A stretch of 64,000 nucleotides of DNA from Halomonas sp. 7T (GTDB lineage Bacteria; Pseudomonadota; Gammaproteobacteria; Pseudomonadales; Halomonadaceae): assembly GCF_025643255.1 (NCBI RefSeq), contig NZ_CP087112.1:2604001-2668000 (forward strand), written 5' to 3'. Under the pieces are notes generated by a model that ran no database searches, was not told the DNA's origin, and saw only the letters and a list, made by a program, of their open reading frames with translations. A program made the translations under genes and the position numbers. Below, one piece after another: positions 50,281 to 60,730 of the stretch; position 1 is the first letter of the stretch, and every line of letters begins with the position of its first letter.

Positions 50281-51795
50281 TTACTGTGTGTTTGAATCCG
50301 ATGCGTTATCGTCTTCAAACCAGGGCGCACGGGCAGTCATGATCAGTGCCGCTGCGCGCGCTTCGTCCAACTCCTCGATATCGACCAGATCGTCGACGGA
50401 CTGCTCGGCGAGATCTTCCATTGTAACGATACCGCGGCTGGCCAGGATGAAGGCCAGGTGGCGCTCCATGCCGTCCATTTCCAGCAGATCTTCTGCCGGT
50501 TGGGCACCGTCTAGCGCTTCTTCCGAGGCAATCGCCATCGTCAGCAGCTCGTCTTTCGCACGTGCACGCAACTCTTCTATCAACGCTTCATCGAACTCTT
50601 CGATTTCCAGCATCTCTTCAAGCGGCACGTAAGCAACTTCTTCCAGGGTGGTAAACCCTTCTTCTACCAACAGGCGGGCAACGTCTTCGTCCACTTCTAA
50701 ATGCTGCACGAAAGAGTCCACCAAGCTGTCAATCTCTTGCTCGCGCTTAGACTCAGCTTCGTCTTCGGTCATGACGTTGATACGCCAGCCAGTCAGCTCT
50801 GAGGCTAAGCGAACGTTCTGCCCACTACGACCAATCGCCTGTGCGAGATTATCCTGAGCCACCGCGACGTCCATTGCGTGGGCGTCTTCGTCCACTAGAA
50901 TAGACGCTACGTCGGCAGGCGCCATGGCGTTAATCACCAGCTGAGCGGGGTTATCGTCCCACAGCACGATATCGACACGCTCGTTTTGTAACTCGGACGA
51001 TACGGCCTGAACGCGAGAACCGCGCATACCCACGCAGGCGCCAACAGGATCGATGCGGCGGTCGTTGGTTTTCACGGCAATTTTAGCCCGTGAACCTGGA
51101 TCGCGGGCGGCGCCCTTAATTTCGATGAGCTGCTCGGCAATTTCCGGCACTTCAATTTTGAATAGCTCAATAATGAAGTCAGGGCTGGTGCGCGATAGCT
51201 GAAGCTGGGCACCGCGAGCGTCTGGATCAACTTTAACCAGCAACGCACGAACGCGTTCGTTCATGCGGTAGCGTTCGCCGTGAATCATCTCGTTACGCGG
51301 CAAAAAGGCTTCGGCGTTTTCGCCCAAATCAATGATCAGCCCGTCGCGGGTCGTCTTTTTGACGATACCTGCCACCAGCTCGCCTTCGCGATCAGCGTAC
51401 TGGCGTACGACTTCGGCGCGCTCAGCTTCACGCACTTTTTGCACAATCACCTGTTTGGCCGTTTGCGCAGCAATGCGTCCAAACACAGCGTTTTCAATCT
51501 TTTGCTCGACAACATCGCCTAGCTTCAGCGGCGGGTCACGCTGCTCGGCGATAGTTTCTTTAATTTCGTAATCAGGCGTTTCAAACTCGTCGTCTTCGAC
51601 AACGGTCCAAATGCGGAATGTATCGTAATCGCCTGTGCGTCGGTCGATATGCACCCGCACGTTGGCTTCTTCTTGATCAAAGCGTTTACGTGACGCGCTC
51701 GCCAACGCGGCTTCTACCGCTTCAAAAATAACATCGCGGGGAACGCCTTTTTCGTTAGAGATCGCGTCCACGACCATTAAAATTTCTTTACTCAT
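50281..51795 (-). CDS. nusA: Transcription termination/antitermination protein NusA
   Basis: RNA polymerase-associated factor that promotes pausing, intrinsic termination and, with NusB/E/G at boxA, rRNA antitermination (boxA elements are in this window). The 504-aa protein has an N-terminal RNAP-binding domain, an S1 domain (about 135-200), two KH domains (about 230-345) and two acidic AR repeats at the C-terminus (about 365-490), typical of gammaproteobacteria. Confidence 0.97.
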   Translation of the reverse strand: MSKEILMVVDAISNEKGVPRDVIFEAVEAALASASRKRFDQEEANVRVHIDRRTGDYDTFRIWTVVEDDEFETPDYEIKETIAEQRDPPLKLGDVVEQKIENAVFGRIAAQTAKQVIVQKVREAERAEVVRQYADREGELVAGIVKKTTRDGLIIDLGENAEAFLPRNEMIHGERYRMNERVRALLVKVDPDARGAQLQLSRTSPDFIIELFKIEVPEIAEQLIEIKGAARDPGSRAKIAVKTNDRRIDPVGACVGMRGSRVQAVSSELQNERVDIVLWDDNPAQLVINAMAPADVASILVDEDAHAMDVAVAQDNLAQAIGRSGQNVRLASELTGWRINVMTEDEAESKREQEIDSLVDSFVQHLEVDEDVARLLVEEGFTTLEEVAYVPLEEMLEIEEFDEALIEELRARAKDELLTMAIASEEALDGAQPAEDLLEMDGMERHLAFILASRGIVTMEDLAEQSVDDLVDIEELDEARAAALIMTARAPWFEDDNASDSNTQ

Positions 51796-51864
51796 GCGTC
51801 TGCCTCGCCAGAAAACCTGTCCTTTTGTGCATCACCCCGGCAACCGCCGGATGCCGCCACCCGT

Positions 51865-52326
51865 TTAATCCTCGAACTGCGGGACAACCTGCGCAGAATC
51901 GATGCTTTCGATGGGGAAGCAGTACTCTTCACCATCCAGCTGTAGCAGCACTTCATCACCGTCAACACCGGCGAGAAGCCCTTGATACTTGCGCCGTCCA
52001 TCAAAAGCAACCCGCAGCTTGAGCGCGACCTGGTGGCCTTGATAACGGATGAAGTGATCCAGGGTATACAAGGGGCGCGCCATGCCGGGGGAAGAAACTT
52101 CCAGCCGGTATTCGCCAGGGATGGGATCTTCTACATCCATGACGGCACTGACTTGGCGACTGATATCAGCGCAATCCTGCACGCTAACACCATTTTCGTG
52201 CTCAATATAAATCACTAGCCGCGAGTGCTTACCCTGGGAGATATGGTCGATACCCCATAGCTCAAAGCCCATGGCGGCAACGACAGGTTCGATAAGCGCG
52301 TGAAGCGCAGCGTGTTTTGTGGCCAC
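51865..52326 (-). CDS. rimP: Ribosome maturation factor RimP
   Basis: 30S assembly factor acting around S12 incorporation. From a GTG at 52326 the product is 153 aa (E. coli 150). AGGAG lies about eight bases upstream of this GTG. The N-terminal domain (ALIEPVVAAMGFELWGID...) and the middle SSPGMARPLYTLDHF motif are present. The frame stays open 11 further codons to an ATG at 52359, less likely. First of the rimP-nusA-infB block; 52327-52662 upstream holds a terminator and a T-tract repeat array. Confidence 0.92.
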   Translation of the reverse strand: MATKHAALHALIEPVVAAMGFELWGIDHISQGKHSRLVIYIEHENGVSVQDCADISRQVSAVMDVEDPIPGEYRLEVSSPGMARPLYTLDHFIRYQGHQVALKLRVAFDGRRKYQGLLAGVDGDEVLLQLDGEEYCFPIESIDSAQVVPQFED

Positions 52327-52463
52327 AGACAAAGCTCCTATAGCCGTTGCATCAGGCACCTGGCCAGGAGTTAAAAGAAAAGCTAGGTGGCTGATTGGCG
52401 TTACCCGGAAATGTGCCTCTGGCTACTCGGAAAACATCCGCTCTTGAGACACGCTTGGCTCGC

Positions 52464-52536
52464 AAAAAGCTTTAACAAAAAGCGATTAAAAAACTTTGTT
52501 CGCAAAACCTTAACGAAAAAGCTACTAACAAAAAGC
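52464..52536 (-). repeat. Repeated T-tract array upstream of rimP
   Basis: On the minus strand GCTTTTT occurs four times (52464-52470, 52477-52483, 52516-52522, 52530-52536). Three are followed by GTTA or CGTTA; the 11-mer GCTTTTTGTTA occurs exactly twice. The array runs from the tRNA-fMet terminator toward rimP. It is either part of an untranslated leader or a string of decayed terminator tails. Confidence 0.5.
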
Positions 52537-52559
52537 CCCTTCACTGGAAGGGGCTTTTT
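52530..52559 (-). terminator. Terminator after tRNA-fMet
   Basis: GCCCCTTC pairs with GAAGGGGC with a four-base loop, flanked by five-base T-runs. It separates the tRNA from rimP, unlike E. coli, where metY and rimP are linked. Confidence 0.88.
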
Positions 52560-52662
52560 GAAAGAAACCTGTAATACCACATCAACATCAGGCTTCGGCG
52601 TTCTTGCCGTTTTAAAGCTCAGTGTAGATCGCTTTAAAACATAAACCATGGTGCTAATTAAA

Positions 52663-52739
<77 letters not shown>

Positions 52740-52755
52740 TCAATCTAGGTCGACG

Positions 52756-52784
52756 ATAATAGACACTTGAAGGACTTACGTCAA
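52756..52784 (-). promoter_or_regulatory. Promoter of tRNA-fMet
   Basis: TTGACG (52779-52784), 17 bp, TATTAT (52756-52761) on the minus strand, ending 17 bp before the tRNA. A GC-containing discriminator (CGTCGACC) follows. Confidence 0.82.
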
Positions 52785-52903
52785 GAACTCATTTTCAAGA
52801 ACTTGCTTCAAGTACTGTTTCCGTCTCAGGTGCCAACCCCTGCTTTCTTTTACAAAAGCGTTTTGGGAAAAGCTCTGGAAAGCTGATTAATCAGCAAAAC
52901 AGA

Positions 52904-52991
52904 TGGTGCCGAAGGCGGGACTTGAACCCGCACGACCATACGGTCACTACCCCCTCAAGATAGCGTGTCTACCAATTCCACCACTTCGGCA
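52904..52991 (-). tRNA. tRNA-Leu (anticodon GAG)
   Basis: An 88-nt class II tRNA on the minus strand: starts GCCGAAGTGG after a first T, has anticodon GAG, a long variable arm (TGACCGTATGGTCG region) and encoded CCA. It is 33 bp downstream of secG, the same secG-leuU link as in E. coli. A perfect palindrome, GCTGATTAATCAGC, lies at 52882-52895 just beyond and may contribute to transcript end formation. Confidence 0.95.
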
Positions 52992-53024
52992 ACAGGGGAG
53001 GCTAAAGAAAACAACATCAATACG

Positions 53025-53384
53025 TTATTCGCTGCTTTCCTCTAGCACTGGCGCGGTATTATCCATACTTGCAGGCTCGTCGTCAAGCGTTGGGATGTTC
53101 CGCTGCTGCTCGATGAGGCGAGAGTCAGGAATACCTGCTTCTGGTGCTTGGCTCGCCTGGGTTGCGAAGTAAGCAAGCGCCATAGAGGTAACGAAGAAAC
53201 CCGCCGCTAACAGTGCTGTAGTGCGGGACAAGAAGTTGCCGCTACCTCGCGAACCAAAAACGGTTTGCGATGCACCACCACCAAAGGCGGCTCCCGCTTC
53301 GGCACCTTTACCCTGCTGAAGCAGGATGAGTACAACCAAGGCGATCGCAATCACCACGTGAACCATAAGAATTGCAACTTGCAT
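53025..53384 (-). CDS. secG: Preprotein translocase subunit SecG
   Basis: Small membrane subunit of the SecYEG translocon. The 119-aa product has two membrane helices (about 5-21 and 52-72), the family GGGASQTVFGSRGSGNFLSRTT loop between (about 35-56), and an acidic Pro-rich tail. Four bases separate it from tpiA. Confidence 0.96.
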   Translation of the reverse strand: MQVAILMVHVVIAIALVVLILLQQGKGAEAGAAFGGGASQTVFGSRGSGNFLSRTTALLAAGFFVTSMALAYFATQASQAPEAGIPDSRLIEQQRNIPTLDDEPASMDNTAPVLEESSE

Positions 53385-53388
53385 GGCG

Positions 53389-54138
53389 TTATCCTGCTGA
53401 CTGACAAATGGCGTAAAAATCGTTGGTTTTGAGCGAAGCGCCGCCCACTAAACCACCGTCGATATCCGGCTGTGCGAGTAGCTCAGCCGCATTACTTGCG
53501 TTCATGCTGCCGCCGTATAGCAGCTTAAGCTGCTCGGCAAGCGAGGAATCAAACCCAGCCTGATAGGCGCGAATGCCCGCCATCACCTCTTGGGCCTGCT
53601 CAGGGGTAGCCGTGCGCCCGGTGCCAATGGCCCATACCGGCTCGTAGGCAATAACAACGTGAAGGCGTTGGGCAGGTTCCAAACGAGCCATTACATGACC
53701 AACTTGGCGGAGCACGATATCCATCGTATTGCCCGCATCACGCTCTTCAAGAGTTTCGCCAACGCAAAGAATCGGTGTTAGGCCGACATCCAAAGCAGCC
53801 ACCAAGCGATCAAACACCTGCTCATCGGTTTCGCGATAGAGCTTGCGACGCTCTGAGTGGCCGACCAGCACGTAGCCAACCTCAAACTCTTTCAGCATCC
53901 GCCCGCTAATTTCACCCGTGTGCGCCCCAGAGTGCTGGGGGTTGAGCGTTTGCGCCCCTAATTGCAGCGGCGTGTTTTTAAACGCATGACGGGCCGCATC
54001 CAAATACGGAAACGGCGGTATGATAACAACGTCTACATTTGCAGACAGTGTCGCTGCCGCAAAAGCGTCGCCAAACGCTTGAATCAATGCCGTCGAACCG
54101 TTCATTTTCCAGTTACCGGCAATTAATGGCGTGCGCAT
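53389..54138 (-). CDS. tpiA: Triosephosphate isomerase
   Basis: Glycolytic enzyme interconverting glyceraldehyde-3-phosphate and dihydroxyacetone phosphate. At 249 aa it is canonical, with NWKMNGS (Asn, Lys), the catalytic His in VGHSERR, Glu in AYEPVWAIGTG, and LYGGSMNASNAAELL. It is followed by secG. In this strain an IS630-type element lies between it and glmM, so it must have its own promoter or use one inside or beyond the IS. Confidence 0.97.
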   Translation of the reverse strand: MRTPLIAGNWKMNGSTALIQAFGDAFAAATLSANVDVVIIPPFPYLDAARHAFKNTPLQLGAQTLNPQHSGAHTGEISGRMLKEFEVGYVLVGHSERRKLYRETDEQVFDRLVAALDVGLTPILCVGETLEERDAGNTMDIVLRQVGHVMARLEPAQRLHVVIAYEPVWAIGTGRTATPEQAQEVMAGIRAYQAGFDSSLAEQLKLLYGGSMNASNAAELLAQPDIDGGLVGGASLKTNDFYAICQSAG

Positions 54139-54246
54139 TGACTATCCTCACTCTAGGTGGAGCGAAATGGTATAGGAGCAGCCTTGTCAAGACAACCGCT
54201 GTTGGAAGCATCGTGCGGTTTGTTATGCTGCTTACTAATGGGTTCG

Positions 54247-55353
54247 AAAGTAAGCGAACATCATTTATAATGTAGGCTCCGTTCGCCAAGCTTATCGGAT
54301 ATTTACACACATGCGCCACGATGACGGTCGTAAACTTGATCACAAAACATTAGAAGCCATTCGCGTTCGCGCCGTTCAACGGGTCATGGATGGCGAGAGT
54401 CCAGAAGTCGTCATCAAAGCGCTGGGGATGAGCCGAGCACGAATCTATGAATGGCTGGCTGCCTACCGCGAGGGTGGCTTTGACGCGCTCAAGGCCAAGC
54501 AGATTTCCGGTCGTCCCAAGAAACTGAGCGGTGCTCAGATCCGGGAGCTGTATATCTGGATAACGACCTTTACGCCGGACCAGTTGAAGTTTGATTTTGC
54601 CCTGTGGACTCGGGGCCGAGTGCGTGAGCTCATCCGGCAAAAGTTCAACGTCCGGTTAAGCGATGTCTCGGTCGGTCGTCTGCTTCGAAACCTGGGGCTG
54701 ACGCCTCAGAAACCCCTGCATCGGGCCTACCAGCAAAAGCCAGAGGCCGTGAAACAATGGAAAGAAGAGACCTACCCGGAAATTCGCAAGGAAGCAAAAA
54801 AAGTCGGCGCCACCATCTATTTCGGCGATGAAGCCAGCATTCGGTCTGATTATCACAGTGGCACCACCTGGGCACCCAGGGGTGAAACTCCGATCATCCG
54901 TAATACGGGCAGTCGCTTCAGCATCAATCTGATCTCGGCCATCTCGCCTCGCGGCGAGCTTCGCTTTAAGACCATTCAGGGCAACATGAACACCGATGCG
55001 TTTCTTGGTTTCCTCAAGGCTCTGGTGCAAGACGTTGACAAGCCGGTTTTCCTGATCCTCGATAACCACCCGGTTCATCATGCTCGTCGGGTTCGAGACT
55101 ATGTTGAGAGTCTCGACGGCAAGCTCAGGTTGTTCTTCCTGCCGCCGTACTCGCCGGAGCTGAATCCTGACGAGTCTGTTTGGGGCTATATCAAATACCA
55201 TCACGTCGGTAAAAAGATCATTAACAGCAAAGAACAACTTCGGAGCACTGTTTACCGGCAGCTTCGACGTTTGCAAAAATTGCCACGACTATTGAAATCG
55301 TTTTTTGGCCATCCGGATTTGGCTTATATCTCCGGGTAATGTTCGCTTACTTT
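54247..55353 (+). mobile_element. IS630-family insertion sequence, apparently intact
   Basis: A 1.1-kb element between tpiA and glmM. It is bounded by a perfect 15-bp terminal inverted repeat, AAAGTAAGCGAACAT (54247-54261, and its complement 55339-55353). The right end is followed by TA, the usual IS630 target; the left boundary is preceded by G-A, so the expected TA duplication is not evident or has decayed. The ends are separated from the glmM stop codon by 8 bp and from the tpiA start by 108 bp. It carries one full transposase gene on the plus strand, opposite to the host operon. Confidence 0.85.
54311..55339 (+). CDS. IS630-family transposase
   Basis: DDE-type transposase of 342 aa, uninterrupted. 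An N-terminal helix-turn-helix region (GMSRARIYEWLAAYREGG, about 39-56) is followed by a winged-helix region and the DDE_3 catalytic domain with acidic residues in YFGDEAS (about 171), LILDNHPVHH (about 249) and LNPDESVWG (about 285). The stop codon overlaps the right inverted repeat by one base. Full length and no frameshift suggest recent activity. Confidence 0.92.
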   Translation: MRHDDGRKLDHKTLEAIRVRAVQRVMDGESPEVVIKALGMSRARIYEWLAAYREGGFDALKAKQISGRPKKLSGAQIRELYIWITTFTPDQLKFDFALWTRGRVRELIRQKFNVRLSDVSVGRLLRNLGLTPQKPLHRAYQQKPEAVKQWKEETYPEIRKEAKKVGATIYFGDEASIRSDYHSGTTWAPRGETPIIRNTGSRFSINLISAISPRGELRFKTIQGNMNTDAFLGFLKALVQDVDKPVFLILDNHPVHHARRVRDYVESLDGKLRLFFLPPYSPELNPDESVWGYIKYHHVGKKIINSKEQLRSTVYRQLRRLQKLPRLLKSFFGHPDLAYISG

Positions 55354-55361
55354 ATTTCGAA

Positions 55362-56714
55362 TTAGTAACTCAACAGCGCCTGCACCTGATTAGCAAGGTG
55401 GCTGGCCAGCTTATCCACATCCAGATGGGCGCGACCTTCAACCATTACTCGGATGAGCGGCTCAGTGCCAGAGGGTCTCAATAGAACACGCCCCTGATCG
55501 CCCAGCTCTTTCTCAAGGGTGGCAACCGCTTGCTGCAGCGGCTCAGAAGCCATGACCTCTTTAGCACTAGCGCCTTTTGGCAGCCTAACATTCACCAGCG
55601 ACTGCGGTACTTTCTCCAGCCCTTTAAGCAGCGTGGGCAAGGTTTTTTGTTCGCGCATCATTAGCGCTAACACCTGAAGCGCCGAAACAATACCGTCTCC
55701 TGTCGACTGGACATGCCCGCAGACGATATGCCCCGAGGACTCGCCGCCAAGCTCCCACCCCTTTTCAGCCATCATCTCCATCACGAAGCGATCACCGACC
55801 TTGGCCCGGGCAAAGGGAATACCTAGCCTTTCCAGCGCCATGGCAAGACCAAAGTTACTCATCAGCGTACCCACTACGCCGCCTTCCAGCAGCCCACGCT
55901 CATGACGATCCCGGGCAATCAGGTAAAGAATATCGTCGCCATCCACCTCACGACCATCGGCATCGACCAACAGCAAGCGGTCGCCATCGCCGTCAAAGGC
56001 AATGCCTAAATCGGCCGCTTGCTGAATAACTGCCGCCCGCAGCGCTGCAGGGTGGGTAGAACCTACCTGTTGATTAATATTCAGACCGTTCGGAGCCGCC
56101 CCGATGACGCTGACATCTGCCCCCAACTCGCGGAACACATTGGGGGCAATGTGATACGTTGCGCCGTGGGCGCAATCGAGCACCACTTTGAGTCCATGCA
56201 GGCTTAAACGATCCGGCAACGTGGATTTACAAAATTCAATATAGCGGCCGGCAGCATCCTCAATCCGCGTTGCTTTGCCTAGCGACGCTGCTTCCGCAGT
56301 GGTTAGGGGGGCGTCCAGCATTGCCTCAATGCGATCTTCGATCTCATCGGGCAACTTTTTACCTTCTGCAGAGAAGAATTTAATGCCGTTATCGTCAAAC
56401 GGGTTGTGCGAGGCAGAAATGACAATACCGGCATCCGCACGAAAGGTCCGCGTCAGATAGGCAATACCAGGCGTTGGCATTGGCCCTAAGAGGGATACAT
56501 CTACCCCCGCCGCTGAAAGCCCTGCCTCCAGCGCGGACTCAAACATATAGCCAGAGATACGTGTATCTTTACCAATTAAGACGCGCGTGCGACCTTTTTC
56601 GCGACGCAGCACTTGCCCCACAGCCCAGCCCAGCTTGAGCATGAAATCGGCGGTAATCGGTGCCTGCCCAACGGTGCCACGAATTCCATCTGTACCAAAA
56701 TAACGTCGTGTCAT
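55362..56714 (-). CDS. glmM: Phosphoglucosamine mutase
   Basis: Converts glucosamine-6-phosphate to glucosamine-1-phosphate on the way to UDP-GlcNAc, cell wall and LPS. The 450-aa protein has the phosphoserine loop [11 protein letters not shown] (active Ser about 102), the metal loop DGDGDRL, and a sugar-binding GESSGH motif. Its ATG overlaps the folP stop by four bases. The last codons end 8 bp before the IS end, so the coding region is intact. Confidence 0.97.
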   Translation of the reverse strand: MTRRYFGTDGIRGTVGQAPITADFMLKLGWAVGQVLRREKGRTRVLIGKDTRISGYMFESALEAGLSAAGVDVSLLGPMPTPGIAYLTRTFRADAGIVISASHNPFDDNGIKFFSAEGKKLPDEIEDRIEAMLDAPLTTAEAASLGKATRIEDAAGRYIEFCKSTLPDRLSLHGLKVVLDCAHGATYHIAPNVFRELGADVSVIGAAPNGLNINQQVGSTHPAALRAAVIQQAADLGIAFDGDGDRLLLVDADGREVDGDDILYLIARDRHERGLLEGGVVGTLMSNFGLAMALERLGIPFARAKVGDRFVMEMMAEKGWELGGESSGHIVCGHVQSTGDGIVSALQVLALMMREQKTLPTLLKGLEKVPQSLVNVRLPKGASAKEVMASEPLQQAVATLEKELGDQGRVLLRPSGTEPLIRVMVEGRAHLDVDKLASHLANQVQALLSY

Positions 56715-57628
56715 GCGCCAGACTCCTTGTTTAACGGCGTTTCACAGCCTTCTTGCAAGACCGCCCACGCCATATTAACGGCATCGACCGTCGGCCCTAC
56801 ATCATGCACGCGTATGATATTAGCCCCACGCTCAACCGCCATGGCCGTTAGCGCAAGCCCACCTGCTAAGCGCTCCTCAACCGGGCGGCCCAATACTTTA
56901 CCAATCATGCTTTTACGCGACATACCTACCAGCAGGGGCAGCTCTAACGACTGTAGCGCTTCCATATATTTGAGCAAACGCAGATTGTGTTCAACAGTTT
57001 TTCCAAAGCCAAAGCCAGGGTCGAGAAGCAGTCGGTTGCGACGTAGCCCCGCCGTTTCACAGGCGGCCACACGCTCAGCCAAATAAGCGACTACTGCACT
57101 TTCCACCGGCTGTTCATAGCGGGGTGACTGCTGCATATCTTGGGGTTCGCCCTGACGATGCATCAGGCATACCGGTAAACCGCTGCTCACGGCAGCGGCT
57201 AAGGCACCCTCACGCTCTAAGGCGCGCACATCATTAATCATCCCCGCGCCGAGTGCGCTGGCCTCGCGCATGACCACTGGGCTGCTGGTATCGACCGACA
57301 CCAGCGCATCTAGCTCACGCACCAGCGCCTCTACCACGGGAGACACGCGATCCAGCTCTTCCTGCTCAGAAACGAAGGGCGCACCTGGGCGCGTTGACTC
57401 ACCGCCAACATCAATCATTACCGCCCCTTCAGCCAGCATGCGCTCCCCATGGCGAAGCGCATCATCCAGCGCAACATGTTGACCGCCGTCAGAGAACGAA
57501 TCAGGGGTTACATTGAGAATACCCATTACACGGGGAAACGAAAGATCTAGCAAATGGCGCCCACAGCGCAGCTGAAAGGCGCTGCCTGCTGTCTTTAAAG
57601 AGTAGGAAGGGTCAACTGTCGATTTCAT
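56711..57628 (-). CDS. folP: Dihydropteroate synthase
   Basis: Condenses p-aminobenzoate with the pterin pyrophosphate in folate synthesis; target of sulfonamides. 305 aa with [27 protein letters not shown] and [11 protein letters not shown]. It overlaps glmM by four bases, and the ftsH terminator is just upstream. Confidence 0.96.
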   Translation of the reverse strand: MKSTVDPSYSLKTAGSAFQLRCGRHLLDLSFPRVMGILNVTPDSFSDGGQHVALDDALRHGERMLAEGAVMIDVGGESTRPGAPFVSEQEELDRVSPVVEALVRELDALVSVDTSSPVVMREASALGAGMINDVRALEREGALAAAVSSGLPVCLMHRQGEPQDMQQSPRYEQPVESAVVAYLAERVAACETAGLRRNRLLLDPGFGFGKTVEHNLRLLKYMEALQSLELPLLVGMSRKSMIGKVLGRPVEERLAGGLALTAMAVERGANIIRVHDVGPTVDAVNMAWAVLQEGCETPLNKESGA

Positions 57629-57679
57629 TCGGTAGCCTGATTAAAAGGAAATGTTGAGGCTTGTTGACCACAGCATAAC

Positions 57680-57708
57680 AAAAAGGCGCCCCATAATGGG
57701 ACGCCTTT
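57680..57708 (-). terminator. Terminator between ftsH and folP
   Basis: AAAGGCG-CCCA / TGGG-CGCCTTT with one interior mismatch and TTTTTG following on the minus strand, about 50 bp past the ftsH stop. Confidence 0.8.
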
Positions 57709-57757
57709 GATAGCACTGACCAAGGTACTTGAGATCCTGGTACTTAGAATCCAGCCA

Positions 57758-59755
57758 TCAAGATCCAGCAGGGCCGCCTAACGGATCAGAGGGACGGCGA
57801 CGAGGTTCATCGTCATCTTCTTCACCGTCATCTTTGGCCGAGGTGCCATCGACCGGCGCATCAGCGTTGGCTTCGGGCTTCTCATCATTGACAGGCATGC
57901 CACCGCCTGAGGAATCACCATCATCCCAGCCTTCCGGTGGGCGAGGGTCACGACCTTCCATAATATCTTTCAGCTGGTGAGCATCAATGGTTTCAAACTT
58001 CATTAACGCTTCAGCCATGGCGTCTAACTTATCGCGATTATCATGCAGAATCTGACGCGCTTGCTCGTAGCATTCGTCAATAATCTTGCGCACTTCTTTA
58101 TCAAGACGCGTGGTTGTTTCGCCAGACTTCAGTTTACCGCCTTGACCAGGACCACCGAGGAACTGATGAGACTCATCCTCGTCGTACATGATCGGGCCCA
58201 TTGCGTCAGAAAGCCCCCACTTAGCCACCATATTATGGGCAAGCTCTGTGGCACGCTTAATGTCATTCGAAGCACCGGTTGTCACACCGTTAGGACCTAG
58301 CGTCATTTCTTCAGCAATACGTCCACCAAACAGTGAGCAAATCTGGCTGAGAATTTGCTGGCGAGAGAGGCTGTAGCGATCCTCTTCCGGCAAGAACATC
58401 GTCACCCCCAGCGCACGGCCACGCGGGATGATCGTAACTTTATATACCGGGTCATGCTCGGGCATCACCAAACCGATAATAGCGTGACCTGATTCATGAT
58501 AGGCCGTATTCAGCTTCTCTTTATCGGTCATCACCATGGATTTACGCTCAGCGCCCATCATAATCTTATCTTTGGCGAGCTCTAGCTCTTCCATAGAAAC
58601 TAAGCGCTTGTTGCGACGAGCGGCGAAGAGTGCCGCTTCGTTAACCAAGTTCGCTAAATCTGCACCGGAGAAACCAGGGGTACCACGAGCGATCAGCTGC
58701 GGCTTCACATCATCGGCCAGCGGCACTTTACGCAGGTGAACACCCAAAATATGCTCGCGACCGCGGATATCAGGCAAACCGACGGTAACCTGACGGTCAA
58801 AACGGCCTGGGCGCATTAACGCAGGGTCAAGCACGTCAGGACGGTTAGTCGCGGCGATAACAATAATGCCTTCGTTCGCTTCGAAACCATCCATCTCTAC
58901 CAGCAGTTGGTTCAGTGTCTGCTCACGCTCGTCGTTACCACCGCCCATACCGGTACCACGAGAGCGGCCAACCGCATCGATTTCATCGATAAAGATAATG
59001 CAGGGCGCCTGCTTTTTGGCCTGTTCGAACATATCACGGACACGAGATGCACCCACACCGACGAACATCTCAACAAAGTCAGAGCCGGAGATCGAGAAAA
59101 ACGGTACTTTTGCTTCGCCCGCAATCGACTTGGCCAGCAGCGTTTTACCGGTACCCGGCGGGCCCACCATTAATACGCCGCGGGGAATGGTGCCACCCAG
59201 GCGCTGGAACTTAGTGGGGTCGCGCAGGAAGTCGACCAGCTCTTCAACCTCTTCCTTCGCTTCGTCACAGCCCGCCACGTCAGCAAAGGTCGTTTTAATC
59301 TGATCTTGAGAGAGCAGTTTCGCCTTGGATTTACCAAAGCTCATCGGGCCGCCTTTACCGCCGCCAGCGCCACCCTGCATTTGGCGCATAAAGAACATGA
59401 AGATAGCCAGAATCAGCAGAATCGGGAAGCTGGCAATCAGCAAGCGCATCCAGATGCTTTGTTGCTCGGGCTCTTTACCAACAACGGTGACGTTGTTGCT
59501 CAACAGATCGTCCATTAGCTTAGGGTCTTCTGCCGCAGGACGAATAGTTTGAAACTGCGACCCATCCGTGCGCTCACCGGTGATGGTATAGCCATCAATT
59601 GTGACGCTACGCACCTGTTGATTTTGCACCTGCTGCACAAACTGTGAGTAGTTAGTCGCTTGCGGTGCGCTTTCCGTACTGAAATTATTGAACACTGTCA
59701 GCAGAACGGCCGCGATGACCAACCACAGAATCAGGTTCTTCGCCATATCATTCAA
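57758..59755 (-). CDS. ftsH: ATP-dependent zinc metalloprotease FtsH
   Basis: Membrane-bound AAA+ protease that degrades sigma-32, LpxC and misassembled membrane proteins. 665 aa, with two N-terminal membrane helices (about 5-25 and 105-125), Walker A GPPGTGKT (about 200), Walker [15 protein letters not shown] region, zinc site HESGH (about 425), and an acidic, Pro/Gly-rich C-terminus. Translation may begin at the first ATG (59755) or three codons later (MAKNLIL); the ribosome binding site is weak for both. Confidence 0.97.
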   Translation of the reverse strand: MNDMAKNLILWLVIAAVLLTVFNNFSTESAPQATNYSQFVQQVQNQQVRSVTIDGYTITGERTDGSQFQTIRPAAEDPKLMDDLLSNNVTVVGKEPEQQSIWMRLLIASFPILLILAIFMFFMRQMQGGAGGGKGGPMSFGKSKAKLLSQDQIKTTFADVAGCDEAKEEVEELVDFLRDPTKFQRLGGTIPRGVLMVGPPGTGKTLLAKSIAGEAKVPFFSISGSDFVEMFVGVGASRVRDMFEQAKKQAPCIIFIDEIDAVGRSRGTGMGGGNDEREQTLNQLLVEMDGFEANEGIIVIAATNRPDVLDPALMRPGRFDRQVTVGLPDIRGREHILGVHLRKVPLADDVKPQLIARGTPGFSGADLANLVNEAALFAARRNKRLVSMEELELAKDKIMMGAERKSMVMTDKEKLNTAYHESGHAIIGLVMPEHDPVYKVTIIPRGRALGVTMFLPEEDRYSLSRQQILSQICSLFGGRIAEEMTLGPNGVTTGASNDIKRATELAHNMVAKWGLSDAMGPIMYDEDESHQFLGGPGQGGKLKSGETTTRLDKEVRKIIDECYEQARQILHDNRDKLDAMAEALMKFETIDAHQLKDIMEGRDPRPPEGWDDGDSSGGGMPVNDEKPEANADAPVDGTSAKDDGEEDDDEPRRRPSDPLGGPAGS

Positions 59756-59835
59756 GGGGCTACCCTCATTACAAGAATCCGTCAGTTAACCGTCAATACT
59801 CAGACATTACACTAGAGCTTAACGTTCAACCATTG

Positions 59836-59898
59836 CCAAAGCACATATGGCTTTGGGCCATCTGTGTCACGTTCGTCCAATATGCACAATGTGACACA
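59836..59898. other. Two inverted repeats upstream of ftsH
   Basis: CCAAAGC (59836-59842) pairs with GCTTTGG (59850-59856); TGTGTCAC (59863-59870) and GTGACACA (59891-59898) form a second perfect inverted repeat 20 bp apart. They lie in the 212-bp gap between rlmE and ftsH, which holds no gene. The second resembles a spaced operator. Confidence 0.45.
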
Positions 59899-59967
59899 CC
59901 TACGTCTGCCTGTCTGGCAATCGAGGTGATAAAACTTTGCTATCGCGCCAATGAGCCATGCTGCTGG

Positions 59968-60630
59968 CTAGCCACGAAACCCCTCCGCCAGGAAATACAC
60001 TTCACGAGAACGCGCCCTGGAGGCATCAGGCTTACGCGTCACCACCCGATTAAAACTTCCCCGCAGCTCTTTCAAATAAGCGTCAAAGCCTTCTCCCTGG
60101 AACACCTTAGCCAGGAAGCGCCCGCCGGGAGGTAAGGTTTCACGGGCAAGCTCTAAGGCTAATTCTACCAGATACATGGCCTGAGGCTGGTCAATCGCTG
60201 CCATACCACTCATATTGGGGGCCATATCGGACATCACAAGATCTACCGGGCGATTTCCCAGGCGCTCAAGAATCGCATTAAGCACCTGCTCTTCGGTAAA
60301 GTCGCCCTGAATAAAATCCACACCCGCTAACGCATCCATTTCCAGTATATCAGAGGCAATGACCACGCCTTCCGGCCCGACTTTTTCTGCGGCAATTTGA
60401 CTCCACCCGCCGGGCGCCGCGCCTAAATCGATCACCGTCATGCCTGGGCGAAAAAGCTTGTCCTTTTCGTCTAACTCTAACAGTTTATAGCTCGCCCGGG
60501 AGCGATAGCCATCCTGCCAGCTTTGCTTTACATACTGGTCGTCAAAATGTTCCTTCTTCCAGTTATTGCTGGTCTTACTCACTGAGTGTTTACGGCTTTG
60601 GGGCTTTTGCTGCATGTGGGAATCTAACAC
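59968..60630 (-). CDS. rlmE: 23S rRNA (uridine(2552)-2'-O)-methyltransferase
   Basis: Heat-shock methyltransferase (RrmJ/FtsJ) that methylates U2552 in the ribosomal A-loop. 220 aa from a GTG (60630) or 215 from the ATG at 60615; neither has a clear ribosome binding site. SAM-binding [13 protein letters not shown], the lysine in [17 protein letters not shown] and [10 protein letters not shown] are present. It heads toward ftsH and is divergent from yhbY. Confidence 0.95.
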   Translation of the reverse strand: MLDSHMQQKPQSRKHSVSKTSNNWKKEHFDDQYVKQSWQDGYRSRASYKLLELDEKDKLFRPGMTVIDLGAAPGGWSQIAAEKVGPEGVVIASDILEMDALAGVDFIQGDFTEEQVLNAILERLGNRPVDLVMSDMAPNMSGMAAIDQPQAMYLVELALELARETLPPGGRFLAKVFQGEGFDAYLKELRGSFNRVVTRKPDASRARSREVYFLAEGFRG

Positions 60631-60730
60631 TGAATAGAAGAGATGGGCGCATTGACGTGATCGCTTTCACTTAACGGCATTTCACCGTAAGATGGAACGT
60701 TAAGCGCTAACCGGGATACCGCAAGATACC

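Noticed and set aside
52882..52895. GCTGATTAATCAGC as a strong terminator for tRNA-Leu
   Set aside because: The stem is AT-rich and the following T-run is short; mentioned only in the tRNA-Leu entry.
54233..55370. Outer 8-bp TTACTAAT/ATTAGTAA as the true ends of the IS630 element
   Set aside because: Between these and the 15-bp repeat the match is poor (3 of 9), and the right copy overlaps the glmM stop; probably coincidence, though not excluded.
59768..59796. TTGACG-N17-TGTAAT as ftsH promoter
   Set aside because: It would start transcription about 6 bases before the start codon, leaving no room for a ribosome binding site; kept out of the feature list.
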